From NCBI RefSeq assembly GCF_009495355.1, contig NZ_VZAD01000040.1, forward strand, positions 20,050-84,049: 64,000 nucleotides of DNA, read 5' to 3'. The notes beneath the pieces are model-generated. The model saw only the letters and a list, made by a program, of their open reading frames with translations. It was not told the DNA's origin and made no database searches. The DNA comes from Segatella copri. Lineage in GTDB: Bacteria > Bacteroidota > Bacteroidia > Bacteroidales > Bacteroidaceae. The position numbers and the translations under genes were made by a program. Below are positions 8,085-17,917 of this stretch, piece after piece. The stretch's first letter is position 1; each line of letters begins with the position of its first letter.

Positions 8085-9851
8085 TTACTTTACGATTACC
8101 TTCTTGTGGTTGACAATATAGATGCCCTTGGCAAGACCTTCTGTTGCATTGCCTGCTGCAACACCACTCTTTACCTTCACACCACCGATCGTATAAACAT
8201 CTACAAATGCATCAGAATCAATGCCAGAAGCAGTAGGTCTGTTGATACCTGTAGAAATGACATCGCTCATCTTGTAGCTGTAATATACAGAACCCCAACA
8301 ATTCAAGTTCTCAAACTTCTTGTCTGTACCATAGAAAGAAACTGTATTATCTGTAGCCCTTGCAATACCACCACGATTTGCCATAATGAAGTTCTCACCA
8401 TCTACAATAGGAGCTGTTGCATTACCGACTGTACCATAGTCACAAACTTGAATTGGAGTCTCAACTGCATAAGTATTCTTATTGATTGGAGCAACAATAG
8501 CACCACCACTGAAATCATAGCCAAAAGCATACAACTTCTCTGCGCCTTCATAAACACCAAAGAAGCCACCAATGCCACCATCTGTACGAACAGTAGCTTT
8601 TTCAACTTTTCCTGTTTCTGGATTCATCTTCAAGACATAGCCCTTCAACTGCTTAGAAACATGATTTGTTACTATATTCTCACTTTCACTTTCTTGCTTC
8701 CAACTACCATTCAAAAGACCAGTAAAGTAAACATACCCATTCAAGTATTGAGCACTCTTGTTCTGTATAACAAATCTTCCTGATTTATTCGCAACAGAAG
8801 TCAACGATTTGATATAGTTTACAGATAAATCCTCCGTGTTTACAGAAAGCAAGAGTTGAGTCTGGAAATCCTTACTTGCATTCACTTTAACACCTCCGAA
8901 AGTAATGTCATTACCTACACTTCTCACACGACCGTCAAGGTAAAGCTTTCCATCATTATATGCAACCTTATCCAAAAAGGCACAATCCACAATACCGTCG
9001 TTAACAATACTATTAAGGTAATACCCCTTACTATCCAACTTAACAAGGAACATATCACCCACAACATTTTGAGAATCGCCACCCCAAGAATCTATACTAC
9101 TTTTGGCCACCAAAGTCGCTGATGTCCCATCAGCCTTATTCAAATACATCTCTGTTCTAAAATTACCTGCAAGATAAATATTATCCTTCTCATCTACAGC
9201 CAGACCATTGATGTAGATATTGTTTTTTGTAGCATGAGTTTCATCATAAGTTTTAACTAATCCAGAAATTATACGATACCATCCTATCTTACCAGCTTTA
9301 GTTATCTTCATGATTAAATAGCGATACTCGCTTTTTACTTGGTCACTTGTAATGCGTTGCTCTGCACCTTTTGGGTCTACATAACATAACAAATTAATCA
9401 AGCCAGCATCCTCTACCCAAGCACGACATTTCAAAGCAATAATCACGCCGCCATCAGAAGTTGGAGCTATCTGAGTTGCAGAGTGATCGACATCACCCTT
9501 ATTAGTAAACGTAGTCCAAACAACTGAGCCATCCTTTGCTATTTTTTGTAGCAACATATTGCCATTCTGACTTGTACCAGTATATGGGCTACCTTCATAA
9601 AATCCATATTTATCCTTCAGTTGCTCACCATCAAACCAAACGTTCATTGCATTTTGAGTAGTTGACGTACCAAAGTTTGTTGCAACGTAATAGTAGCCAT
9701 CACTTGACTTGCACATGCCCATCACATTGTCACCACCAGTAGTTGCACCATCAACAGAGTGTGCCCACTGAAAAGTCAGAGGACTTTGAGCATTCAGACT
9801 CATTGTAAGCGATAGGATCGCAAACAATAATAAAGTAAACTTTTTCTTCAT
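8085..9851 (-). CDS. Secreted protein with type IX secretion C-terminal sorting domain
   Basis: A 588-residue protein with signal peptide MKKKFTLLLFAILSLTMSLNAQ. The body has repeated blade-like segments such as SSDGYYYVATNFG, TSDGGVIIALKC, DEKDNIYLAGNF and NGYVYFTGLL, as in beta-propeller (SBBP-like) proteins. The last ~55 residues (DAFVDVYTIGGVKVKSG ... LAKGIYIVNHKKVIVK) match the type A sorting domain that directs proteins through the type IX system to the cell surface. It follows the DUF6850 beta-barrel gene by 49 bp and precedes the M16 peptidase by 23 bp, all on one strand. A surface-exposed, binding-type role within the TonB receptor operon is likely. The exact ligand is unknown; no catalytic motif was recognised. 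Confidence 0.85.
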   Translation of the reverse strand: MKKKFTLLLFAILSLTMSLNAQSPLTFQWAHSVDGATTGGDNVMGMCKSSDGYYYVATNFGTSTTQNAMNVWFDGEQLKDKYGFYEGSPYTGTSQNGNMLLQKIAKDGSVVWTTFTNKGDVDHSATQIAPTSDGGVIIALKCRAWVEDAGLINLLCYVDPKGAEQRITSDQVKSEYRYLIMKITKAGKIGWYRIISGLVKTYDETHATKNNIYINGLAVDEKDNIYLAGNFRTEMYLNKADGTSATLVAKSSIDSWGGDSQNVVGDMFLVKLDSKGYYLNSIVNDGIVDCAFLDKVAYNDGKLYLDGRVRSVGNDITFGGVKVNASKDFQTQLLLSVNTEDLSVNYIKSLTSVANKSGRFVIQNKSAQYLNGYVYFTGLLNGSWKQESESENIVTNHVSKQLKGYVLKMNPETGKVEKATVRTDGGIGGFFGVYEGAEKLYAFGYDFSGGAIVAPINKNTYAVETPIQVCDYGTVGNATAPIVDGENFIMANRGGIARATDNTVSFYGTDKKFENLNCWGSVYYSYKMSDVISTGINRPTASGIDSDAFVDVYTIGGVKVKSGVAAGNATEGLAKGIYIVNHKKVIVK

Positions 9852-9900
9852 AAATTAATACTTTTAGTTAATAAACTTATTGTAATGTTACATATTTCTT

Positions 9901-11421
9901 TTAGAACCGAATGCCAACAGAGGCGACCAAGGTATTCTGATGTGCAGTCTGAAAATAGTGGTCATACTGCCATGATAGTTTGACGAATGGCAAGAACTTA
10001 CGAGCCGCCAAAAGAGGAACTTCTACATCCGCCCCCATATTCCAACGATTATTGGCAAGATATTCGTTGGTATGGATGAGTGGTTGCATCATCGCAGAGT
10101 TGTCCTCCGACAAGAAACTATCATCATTGTTTTTCTTGATAGCCCACTCATAACCGCCATGCACATTTGCCATCAACAGGCACTTGCCCACTTTCACCTT
10201 CCCGTCCAACAGCAAAGAGGTTGCCACTGCTGCATATCTTAATCGACGATAAGGTTCTTGATATTTCTCAGAATAGCCCATATAAGCCAACTTCCACTTA
10301 CCTCCACAAGAAGACTTGCCGGAAAGAACGTTTTGGTAGAAAGTCTCCATCCCAATCCTGGACTGTGCAGAAGTATAAAATTCTGCAGAAGCTATTTGAG
10401 GATAAATGTTGTCTTGAGCTGTTCCAAAAATATTCTCAGTACCAAACTTGCGGTAAATCTCGCCATCCAAGTTGGCTCCATAATACTGATGTCCATCATT
10501 CATCAAGTAACCTACCGTACCATGAAAACGGTCGCTCTCCAAAGTTGCCATCGGAAGCTCGTTGAGCGTGGATATGATCTTGTCGATGTTGGTATATTCA
10601 TACTCCGCTTGCGCAAACCATCCCCTCTGATCTTTTTGCGAATACGTCAACATACCCCCTACTCCATAGCCCTTATAGTAAGTGGATGTATTGACACCAC
10701 GAAAACGATAGTAATCATTGCCCAAGCCTGTGAGATGATAAATGGTTGGCACAGACACTTCATTGTAGAGTTTCAGTTCATTGGTTTGCTTGTACTTACG
10801 AGCTGTCACAGCTGCGCCTATCGAGTGTAAGCCACCCAAGAGATACGAGATACCCACTTTCGCACGCAAGTCACCTGTAAGGTTCTTGGGACGAGGGTCA
10901 CGAGTACGGTATTCCATTCTGGCTGTATATTCACCTTCCGCACCTATCGTCCACTTCTTGTCCAAAGGATAGGAGAAACCACCCATGAAGTGGTAAAACT
11001 CCTGCTGGGTCTTTCCGCCCACAGTATCAGCCATCAAATAAGGATAGAGTAAATCAAAATCCGTGGTTTCATTGTAACGAACGTTGCGAGTACTACCGTT
11101 CACATAATAGGCATTTCCCCAAAGTGTAGCCTTTCCCTTATGCAAATAAGCATCCACATCAGCAAAAACTCTACTATGCCCATCTCCCTCTTCCCATCTC
11201 TCAGGAGTAGTAGCATGACGATAGTCGTACCCCACATTCAGCGTATTCAACGAATGCTGATAATGAAACGACTGCATGGCAGGATTCAAGAAGACAGAAG
11301 CATTCATACCATCTCGAAGTAGGGTATGCTCGAAGACCTTGCCCACCAAGTTCGCCTCTTGTGCTCCGACATGACTTGTCGCCAATATTATCATTGCCAT
11401 GAAATAATATTTTTTCTTCAT
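9901..11421 (-). CDS. DUF6850-like outer membrane beta-barrel protein
   Basis: A 506-residue protein with a signal peptide (MKKKYYFMAMIILATSHVGAQ) and a C-terminus ending in alternating hydrophobic residues and a terminal phenylalanine (LVASVGIRF), as in outer membrane barrels. The interior alternates aromatic and polar residues in short strands (WTIGAEGEYTARMEYRTRD, WFAQAEYEYTNIDK). I recognise it as the DUF6850 family, usually found next to a DUF4876 lipoprotein and a TonB-dependent receptor, as here. Its substrate is not known. It lies 15 bp after the DUF4876 gene, so the two are co-transcribed. Confidence is high for a secreted barrel, moderate for the family name. Confidence 0.8.
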   Translation of the reverse strand: MKKKYYFMAMIILATSHVGAQEANLVGKVFEHTLLRDGMNASVFLNPAMQSFHYQHSLNTLNVGYDYRHATTPERWEEGDGHSRVFADVDAYLHKGKATLWGNAYYVNGSTRNVRYNETTDFDLLYPYLMADTVGGKTQQEFYHFMGGFSYPLDKKWTIGAEGEYTARMEYRTRDPRPKNLTGDLRAKVGISYLLGGLHSIGAAVTARKYKQTNELKLYNEVSVPTIYHLTGLGNDYYRFRGVNTSTYYKGYGVGGMLTYSQKDQRGWFAQAEYEYTNIDKIISTLNELPMATLESDRFHGTVGYLMNDGHQYYGANLDGEIYRKFGTENIFGTAQDNIYPQIASAEFYTSAQSRIGMETFYQNVLSGKSSCGGKWKLAYMGYSEKYQEPYRRLRYAAVATSLLLDGKVKVGKCLLMANVHGGYEWAIKKNNDDSFLSEDNSAMMQPLIHTNEYLANNRWNMGADVEVPLLAARKFLPFVKLSWQYDHYFQTAHQNTLVASVGIRF

Positions 11422-11436
11422 ACTTATTCTTCTTGC

Positions 11437-12756
11437 TTATTTCTTAGATTGAATACCATCGTATGTCTCAGTCGTTGCCTTCGTGCCCTGTGCATCAATG
11501 GCAGAATGCTGCATCTCGATGATCGAGGGAATACACTCTGTGTTGAAATCTTCCGTAGAATTATTGGTATCCTTCAAATGCATCGTGCCATCTGCATTGA
11601 GATAGAGCATCTTGCGACGAATGCTACGGAAGTAACGAGTTTTGTCTTTGTCAATCTTGCCCACGTGTGTCCAACCTGCATCGATGGATGGCGGTAAGAT
11701 ATTCCACAAGCGCTTAGCCTCCACACTACAGTTGACTCCATCAATAATCCAAGCATTCGGCATCTTGTAAGCATCTTGTTGCATAGGGAAAGTACCTGCT
11801 GGAAGATACATCGTATATTTATAGGTATATCTATATTTCTTCAAGTATTCCTCTTTGTCGATTGGAATGCGAGCCAAGGCAAACGACGTAAAGCCACGGT
11901 TGTGAAGCACATAAAACGACTCTGTATAGCAATACCATTTATCCAAATTAGGCACCGTAGGACTATCTATGTCCATGTGATCAGGATGGATGGAGACGTC
12001 ATACCATTCAAAATCAGCATGACTCAAGTCGAATGAGTTTGGATTTGCCGTACGGTGATCGATGCCTGTATCACACAGAATCATGGAATGACCCGGCAAG
12101 ACAGGATGGTCATGTCCACTACCAGGAACCACATACAAAGACCAGATGGTCATTGTGTCCTTACGAATATCTGGAGTATATTCAAAGTATTGCGTAGATT
12201 TGAACTTAGACTCGCAGAAAGCCAAGCCATCGGCATAGAGCACATGGTCGGTATTATTGTATATCTTAATATAGCTATCACCATAATACTGCAAGCCTGA
12301 AGATCGCAAGGTGCCAGAGAAGAAGATTTCCTCAAAAATGAAGTCATCGTTCTCTGCAGAGAGATAGGTCTCAATCGAAATATTCTTGGTCTCCCCTGTT
12401 ACCTCCACATTCTCTGCCTTACCTGTCAAGATACCTTTACTTTCTGTTTCCTCGCCCTCAGAGTTCTTGGCTGTATATATGACATTGGCAGAATAGACGC
12501 AGTCGTAAAGTCCCTCCAGTAGGCTGACATTCTTCAAATCGTCCAAAACAGTTACCTTACCCGTAGATAAATTGGTCATCTTCAAGGTTTGGTCCACAAC
12601 CTTCAGGTTTTCAACTCCTTCCGGCATGGATATACTAAACTCCGAGTTGGTGTGTGGAATATCAGACGTTTGGTCTTCACAAGCCAACAAGAACAAACTC
12701 ACCACCCCAAAGACCAATAACCATATTGTTTTTGTTACGTTTCTAAAATCTTTCAT
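11437..12756 (-). CDS. DUF4876-like surface lipoprotein
   Basis: A 439-residue protein. I place the start at MKDFRNVTKTIWLLVFG (12756): the hydrophobic stretch VVSLFLLAC follows, a type II lipobox with the lipidated cysteine in LLACED. A longer frame up to 12819 would overlap the receptor gene and spoil the signal. An Ig-like N-terminal region (MPEGVENLKVVDQTLKMTN) is followed by the DUF4876 type core with SYIKIYNNTDHVLYADGLAF and many aromatic residues. It lies 19 bp after the TonB receptor gene and 15 bp before DUF6850. By analogy with SusD-type partners, it may capture a ligand for the receptor; this is inference from gene order. Confidence 0.82.
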   Translation of the reverse strand: MKDFRNVTKTIWLLVFGVVSLFLLACEDQTSDIPHTNSEFSISMPEGVENLKVVDQTLKMTNLSTGKVTVLDDLKNVSLLEGLYDCVYSANVIYTAKNSEGEETESKGILTGKAENVEVTGETKNISIETYLSAENDDFIFEEIFFSGTLRSSGLQYYGDSYIKIYNNTDHVLYADGLAFCESKFKSTQYFEYTPDIRKDTMTIWSLYVVPGSGHDHPVLPGHSMILCDTGIDHRTANPNSFDLSHADFEWYDVSIHPDHMDIDSPTVPNLDKWYCYTESFYVLHNRGFTSFALARIPIDKEEYLKKYRYTYKYTMYLPAGTFPMQQDAYKMPNAWIIDGVNCSVEAKRLWNILPPSIDAGWTHVGKIDKDKTRYFRSIRRKMLYLNADGTMHLKDTNNSTEDFNTECIPSIIEMQHSAIDAQGTKATTETYDGIQSKK

Positions 12757-12775
12757 CTTCTTACATCTTATTATA

Positions 12776-15547
12776 TTATATAGTAAAACCTGCTTCAACA
12801 CCAAAATAGGGCGAAGCATTTCTACGAATCACTCTTCCGTTGGCTGTATAATCTGGCAAATAATCCAAAATTTTATTAGCAAAGAAAGAAAGACGCATAT
12901 ACCTACCTATTTCCTTAGTCACCTTCAGATTGACAACCATAGACATCGGTACCGTAAAAGCCTTAAATTGATCGTCGTTATAGGTTCTTGCCAACTGTAA
13001 CAGATAAGGGTCATTCAGACTTTCTTCCGTATAGTCATGAAGTTGTCCATCCTCCGAAGAAATATAGGCTATTGGCATACCATTCTTCTTCATCTGCTTG
13101 GTACGAATCATCCACATACACTGCACAGAAGTGGTGAAGATAAGTTTCCACTCTGGTATCTGGGTGTCAAAAGTGACATTGGTATTCAAGCGGTCATTTT
13201 CTCGGCCATCGTTCCAGTCATAAAGCCCCACATACTTATCCCTAACCGTCTGTCCATTGACTACCGTACTGACGGCATCAAACATCGGTTGGCTATTGGT
13301 ATATTGGGTATGGAACCAAGCCCCTGTCACATTCACACGAGTTTTGAGACAATGAATACGCTGGGAAGTGAAAGCCAACTCGATGCCCTGCTTCACCAGT
13401 TTACTGCCATTAGAAACCTGCTGATACCCATCCAACACTCTACGATTCTCGTATGGAAGTGTGGTATAATCCACACCAGCTTTCATTTGGCTCACGTCAT
13501 AAGAACGGTAGTCATACACACCATAGATAGAAGAATAGCGGAAACCCGAAGTCATCGACTCACGGAAATAATCAACAGAAAGACGATTGTCATTCCAGTT
13601 CATATCTAAACGAACCTCCCACTTATAATTTCGTGCAGGCTTTATCTGATAATTGGTAGGATCTTGCACATATGTATGCACAACAAACTTACTATCTTGC
13701 GTAGGATTCTCCGTATCATAATAAGCCATGCAGATAAAGTTACTATAATACTTATCTGGATAGAGATAATTGAGCGTAGGCATCTTGGTAGTGATACCAT
13801 ATCCTCCATTCAACGAAATAGACATAGGTTTACCTCCCACATCAAACTTCGGGAAATGCCAAGCGAGATTGGTACGAGGGTCGACATAATACTTACCACT
13901 CATATCATACTTACTATCCAAGCCCAAAAGTGTATTCAAGCGAACACCAGCCATCAGTTCTATCTTACTCATGCCTATATTCGCTTTCATTAATTCTTCT
14001 GCAAAGAAAGAAAAGTTTTGCAAAGCAGGAATATCGGAATATTTACGAGGACGAGAACTCCAACCGCTTACACTCAAAGGTCTGTGCATATCATATACCT
14101 GCCCACGTCCAAAGTTCTTTGCAATATCCCAATTAGCACCTATTTTTATCGTATGGTTGGTATGAGTGGTTTTAAATCCCATTACACCTTTGGCTTTGAC
14201 GTAGGCATTAAAAGGCTTTCCGTCACAAAGATAGTTGGCTGTATATTCCGCAAACACAGCTTGTGCCTCGTTCTCACCATCCGTCCAGGAGAGAGGCACG
14301 ATGCCGTAACGCTGAGGTGCCACCAAACGAGTTTGGTGCAAGCGGTCGAGCTGAAGGCTTACCAATGTATTGACATCCACTTCCTTGAACCAAGACTTCG
14401 GCATCTTCAAGTTGAAACTATTAGTCAATGCCAATCTACTAAAAGAAGACTTATATTCCTCCACATTGCCATAGTTGATATCAGGGTCACTCTTACTGTC
14501 ATCAAAAGAACCTGAGTAATCAAAAGCGGAGTTATATTGCCAAAGATACTTCTTATCATTTTCACCTCGCAAGGTATAACGCAATGAACCTGTTACACGT
14601 TTATAGTTCTCGAAGTTATCGGTAGGATCTATCTTAGAGTCCATGTAACCTAAATCAACATTCAAGATAGAGTTGCCAGCACTATTGAGAGCCAAACCTT
14701 TGCCCAAAGAGAAGAGCTTACTGTAGCCATCAGCCTTGAAACGGGCTGTCAATGGGATAGCACGACGAATCTTCTTGATTTTCACCAATCCACTGGTTAA
14801 ATTACCATACTCCACGGAAGGAATGCCACGTACCACCTCCACGCTCTCGATGTCATCGGTTGAGATAGAACGCATATCCACACCTCTATTGGTTATGTTG
14901 CGATTATTTTCTAACGTAGAAGAACTGGTTGAAGACTGCGTATCCGACAATGGAGAATACTGCAAGTTGGCATCGGTAGAGATAGGTACGCCATCTACCA
15001 TAAACTGCGTACCAAGAGAAGAAATGGAATAATTGTTGTTTTTAGTAGTGGAACCATACGCTCCCATCGTACCCGTCTCACGAAGTGTGATGGTATTAGC
15101 CTCGCCCATATTGGGGTCTTTGGAATAACCTCCAGGAAGAAGTTCCATCAAGTCGGCAATGCTGTTAGGTTGCAGATGCGTCATGGCATCCCTGCCGATA
15201 ATGGATGACGTGACAGGTCCGTCACTGGCACGAGCTGTCACCACCACCTCGCCAAGAGCAGCAACATCCTGGCACAAGCGATAAGTGGCACCATTATGAA
15301 ATGGCACATCCAAAGACTTGTATCCCACATAACTGATACGTATGATACTTCCTTCTGTCGTATTTCTCAAACGAAACTGACCATTGATATCCGTGACTGT
15401 CGCTATTTTTTTAGATCCTTTCAACGTCACTGTCGCCCCTATGATTGCCTCTTGAGTCTTACTATCAATGACCTTTCCTGTCAAATTTTGAGCCTCAGCC
15501 ATCACCACAAAAAGCAATAGCAAGAGGGTACTAACCGTCCTTCTCAT
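12776..15547 (-). CDS. TonB-dependent outer membrane receptor with carboxypeptidase-like N-terminal domain
   Basis: A 923-residue receptor with signal peptide MRRTVSTLLLLLFVVMAEA. Residues ~20-95 form the carboxypeptidase regulatory-like fold common in Bacteroidetes receptors (LTGKVIDSKTQEAIIGATV ... ISYVGYKSLDV). The plug follows (VVVTARASDGPVTSS ... SIADLMELLPGG ... FMVDGVPI) and then a large barrel ending YFGVEAGFTI. It should import a substrate across the outer membrane using TonB energy. Unlike SusC it has no SusD partner; the downstream genes encode DUF4876, DUF6850, a type IX cargo and an M16 peptidase. It heads the operon, with a good promoter 48 bp upstream. The substrate is unknown; metal- or peptide-related uptake is possible. 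Confidence 0.93.
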   Translation of the reverse strand: MRRTVSTLLLLLFVVMAEAQNLTGKVIDSKTQEAIIGATVTLKGSKKIATVTDINGQFRLRNTTEGSIIRISYVGYKSLDVPFHNGATYRLCQDVAALGEVVVTARASDGPVTSSIIGRDAMTHLQPNSIADLMELLPGGYSKDPNMGEANTITLRETGTMGAYGSTTKNNNYSISSLGTQFMVDGVPISTDANLQYSPLSDTQSSTSSSTLENNRNITNRGVDMRSISTDDIESVEVVRGIPSVEYGNLTSGLVKIKKIRRAIPLTARFKADGYSKLFSLGKGLALNSAGNSILNVDLGYMDSKIDPTDNFENYKRVTGSLRYTLRGENDKKYLWQYNSAFDYSGSFDDSKSDPDINYGNVEEYKSSFSRLALTNSFNLKMPKSWFKEVDVNTLVSLQLDRLHQTRLVAPQRYGIVPLSWTDGENEAQAVFAEYTANYLCDGKPFNAYVKAKGVMGFKTTHTNHTIKIGANWDIAKNFGRGQVYDMHRPLSVSGWSSRPRKYSDIPALQNFSFFAEELMKANIGMSKIELMAGVRLNTLLGLDSKYDMSGKYYVDPRTNLAWHFPKFDVGGKPMSISLNGGYGITTKMPTLNYLYPDKYYSNFICMAYYDTENPTQDSKFVVHTYVQDPTNYQIKPARNYKWEVRLDMNWNDNRLSVDYFRESMTSGFRYSSIYGVYDYRSYDVSQMKAGVDYTTLPYENRRVLDGYQQVSNGSKLVKQGIELAFTSQRIHCLKTRVNVTGAWFHTQYTNSQPMFDAVSTVVNGQTVRDKYVGLYDWNDGRENDRLNTNVTFDTQIPEWKLIFTTSVQCMWMIRTKQMKKNGMPIAYISSEDGQLHDYTEESLNDPYLLQLARTYNDDQFKAFTVPMSMVVNLKVTKEIGRYMRLSFFANKILDYLPDYTANGRVIRRNASPYFGVEAGFTI

Positions 15548-15594
15548 CTTACCTTGATGCTTTTACCTTTTTTATATGATATAGAATTCGGCTG

Positions 15595-15640
15595 CAAAGA
15601 TATGAAGAAAAGGAAAAACATACAATACCTAAAAGTAGGT
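15595..15640 (-). promoter_or_regulatory. Promoter of the TonB receptor operon with an adjoining palindrome
   Basis: On the minus strand, TTG at 15623-15625, 20 bp, then TATCTTTG at 15595-15602, matching the Bacteroidetes consensus. Directly upstream of the -33 is a small perfect palindrome, ACCTA AAAG TAGGT (15627-15640), which could be a regulator site. The palindrome is short, so chance is possible. Confidence 0.65.
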
Positions 15641-15657
15641 AATTTAGAATACGTCTA

Positions 15658-15689
15658 AAAAACAACGGGCTCTCCGAAGAGAGTCCGTT
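15658..15689 (-). terminator. Rho-independent terminator after tex
   Basis: Stem AACGGACTCTC / GAGAGCCCGTT (one G-T pair) with loop TTCG on the minus strand, followed by GTTTTTT. It begins 4 bp after the tex stop. Confidence 0.88.
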
Positions 15690-15692
15690 ACA

Positions 15693-17831
15693 TTATAATT
15701 GCTTCATCGACAGGGCGATACGTTTGCGCTTCAGGTCGACTTCTGTCACCCTGACCATCACGTGCTCGTGGAGTTTTACCACTTCTGAAGGGTCGCTCAC
15801 ATAGCGGTTGGCCATTTGTGAGACATGAACCAAACCGTCATTGTGGACACCTATATCAACAAAGGCACCAAACTTAGTGATGTTGGTCACGATGCCCGGT
15901 ACTACCATGCCTACTTGCAAGTCCTCAATGGTCTTGATGGAGGCATCAAACTCAAACTTCTCTACCTCGCCTCGTGGATCAAGTCCGGGTTTATCGAGCT
16001 CGGCCATGATATCAGTAAGCGTAGGCATGCCTACTTCACCACTCACATACTTCCGTATGTCTATCTTTTTCTGCAAGGCTTTGTCCTCTACCAGTTGCTT
16101 TACCGTCACACCCTGATCTTTGGCCATGGTCTCTACAAGAGAGTAACGCTCAGGGTGAACGGCGCTGTTGTCCAAAGGATTTCTTGCTCCTGGGATGCGG
16201 AGGAAACCGGCACACTGCTCATAAGCCGAAGGACCTAAGCGCGGCACTTTCTTCAGTTGGGCACGAGAGGAGAACGCACCATTCTCACGACGATACTCCA
16301 CAATATTCTTCGCCAATGTGGGACCGAGACCACTCACATAGGTGAGCAGATGCTGAGAGGCTGTATTGAGATTGACACCCACCGAGTTCACGCAGCTCAT
16401 CACTACCGAGTCGAGGCTCTTCTTCAACTGACTCTGGTCCACATCATGCTGATACTGCCCCACTCCGATGCTCTTGGGGTCGATCTTCACCAACTCAGCC
16501 AAAGGGTCCATCAGTCTTCTGCCGATAGAAACCGCTCCACGCACCGTCACATCCTCATCAGGAAACTCCTCGCGGGCAATCTTGGAGGCAGAATAGATAG
16601 AGGCTCCATCCTCGCTTACCACATAGACATCTACCGGATGCTCAAAATCTATCTCGTTCAGCCACTCACTGGTTTCCCTGCTTGCCGTTCCGTTGCCTAC
16701 CGCCATGGCCTCAACCTGATACTGGCGCACCATGCGCTTCATGGCAGCAGTGGCCTCCATGCGCTTGCTGCGGGGAGGATGCGGATAGACGATCTCATGA
16801 TGCACAAGATTGCCCTGGGCGTCAAGACATGCTGTCTTGCATCCATTGGCAAAGCCTGGGTCGACAGCCATGACACGCTTCTGTCCAAGAGGTGCTGCCA
16901 AGAGCAACTGGCGCAGGTTCTCTGCAAAGACAACGATTGCCTCCTCATCGGCCTTCTGCTTGCTCTGAGCTGCAAACTCAGTCTCGATACTGGGTTTCAA
17001 CAAGCGCTTGAATGCATCATCGACAGCCTCGCCTACCAGAGTTTGGCACTCGCCAAAGCCATGAACATAATGACGTTTCAGTTTGGAGATGCAAGTTTCT
17101 TCATCTGCAGATATGCTGACACGCAGGAAACCTGCCGCCTCTCCACGACGCATGGCCAACAAACGATGGGAAGAACAACGTTTCAATGGTTCCGAGAAGT
17201 CGAAATAATCGGAGAAGCGCTGGGCATCTTCCTCGTCTTTCTTCTTTGCCACCACCTTTGAGGTGATGATGGCGCCACGACGGAACTCACCTCGTATCTG
17301 GTTGCGGCTCTGCTCATTCTCGCTTACCGTCTCGGCTATAATGTCCTTAGCTCCCTGGAGCGCAGCCTCTACATCGCTCACCTTGTCACCCACGAACTTG
17401 CGGGCAGCCTGCTCGGGATTACGTTCGCGCTGAAGCAGGAGAAGCTGTGCCAACGGTTCAAGACCCTGTTCGCGAGCCACCTGTGCACGAGTACGACGCT
17501 TGGGCTTAAAAGGCAGATAGATGTCTTCCAGCTCTGTGGCATCCCAACAGTTGTCGATGCGCTGCTGCAACTCTGCCGAAAGCTTGCCTTGATCGTCTAT
17601 GGTCTTCAGGATGGTTTCCTTGCGCTTCGCCATCTCCTTATATTTCTCGTTGGCCTGAGCCACCGCCTCTATCTTCACCTCGTCCATGTTGCCGGTTTTC
17701 TCCTTACGGTAGCGGGAGATGAAGGGAATAGTACAACCTTCCTCAAGCAACTCTAATGTATTTTCGACTGCTTTCTCGCTCAAAGCAAGAGCAGCCGCAA
17801 TCATCTTTGAAAATGGATTCATTTCTTGCAT
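15693..17831 (-). CDS. tex: Tex/YhgF-type RNA-binding transcription accessory protein
   Basis: A 712-residue cytoplasmic nucleic-acid-binding protein of the Tex family, which influences transcription and RNA fate. Features in order: an N-terminal helical domain (CTIPFISRYRKEKTGNMDEV, DIYLPFKPKRRTRAQVAREQGLEPLA), a YqgF-like RNase H fold (MAVDPGFANGCKTACLDAQG), tandem helix-hairpin-helix motifs (LLTYVSGLGPTLAKNIVEYR, LKKVPRLGPSAYEQCAGFLR), and a C-terminal S1 domain (GMVVPGIVTNITKFGAFVDI ... DLKRKRIALSMKQL). Length is slightly below the ~770 of E. coli but complete. The start could be MQEM or the MNPF three codons later. It has its own promoter and terminator. Confidence 0.96.
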   Translation of the reverse strand: MQEMNPFSKMIAAALALSEKAVENTLELLEEGCTIPFISRYRKEKTGNMDEVKIEAVAQANEKYKEMAKRKETILKTIDDQGKLSAELQQRIDNCWDATELEDIYLPFKPKRRTRAQVAREQGLEPLAQLLLLQRERNPEQAARKFVGDKVSDVEAALQGAKDIIAETVSENEQSRNQIRGEFRRGAIITSKVVAKKKDEEDAQRFSDYFDFSEPLKRCSSHRLLAMRRGEAAGFLRVSISADEETCISKLKRHYVHGFGECQTLVGEAVDDAFKRLLKPSIETEFAAQSKQKADEEAIVVFAENLRQLLLAAPLGQKRVMAVDPGFANGCKTACLDAQGNLVHHEIVYPHPPRSKRMEATAAMKRMVRQYQVEAMAVGNGTASRETSEWLNEIDFEHPVDVYVVSEDGASIYSASKIAREEFPDEDVTVRGAVSIGRRLMDPLAELVKIDPKSIGVGQYQHDVDQSQLKKSLDSVVMSCVNSVGVNLNTASQHLLTYVSGLGPTLAKNIVEYRRENGAFSSRAQLKKVPRLGPSAYEQCAGFLRIPGARNPLDNSAVHPERYSLVETMAKDQGVTVKQLVEDKALQKKIDIRKYVSGEVGMPTLTDIMAELDKPGLDPRGEVEKFEFDASIKTIEDLQVGMVVPGIVTNITKFGAFVDIGVHNDGLVHVSQMANRYVSDPSEVVKLHEHVMVRVTEVDLKRKRIALSMKQL

Positions 17832-17846
17832 TTATTTATTGTAATG

Positions 17847-17895
17847 CAAAGATACAAGAAAAAAGTCGCAAAGACAAATCTCCTTGCGACTTTTT
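17847..17895 (-). promoter_or_regulatory. tex promoter overlapping the terminator of the sensor kinase gene
   Basis: Minus strand: TTTG at 17875-17878, 20 bp, TATCTTTG at 17847-17854. The same DNA holds a hairpin with arms AAAAAGTCGCAA (around 17860-17871) and TTGCGACTTTTT (17884-17895), placed 23 bp after the kinase stop with a T run in either direction. The -33 element lies in the hairpin loop, so terminator and promoter are merged in 50 bp. Confidence 0.7.
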
Positions 17896-17917
17896 CTGTT
17901 TTTAGCATTACTTATCA

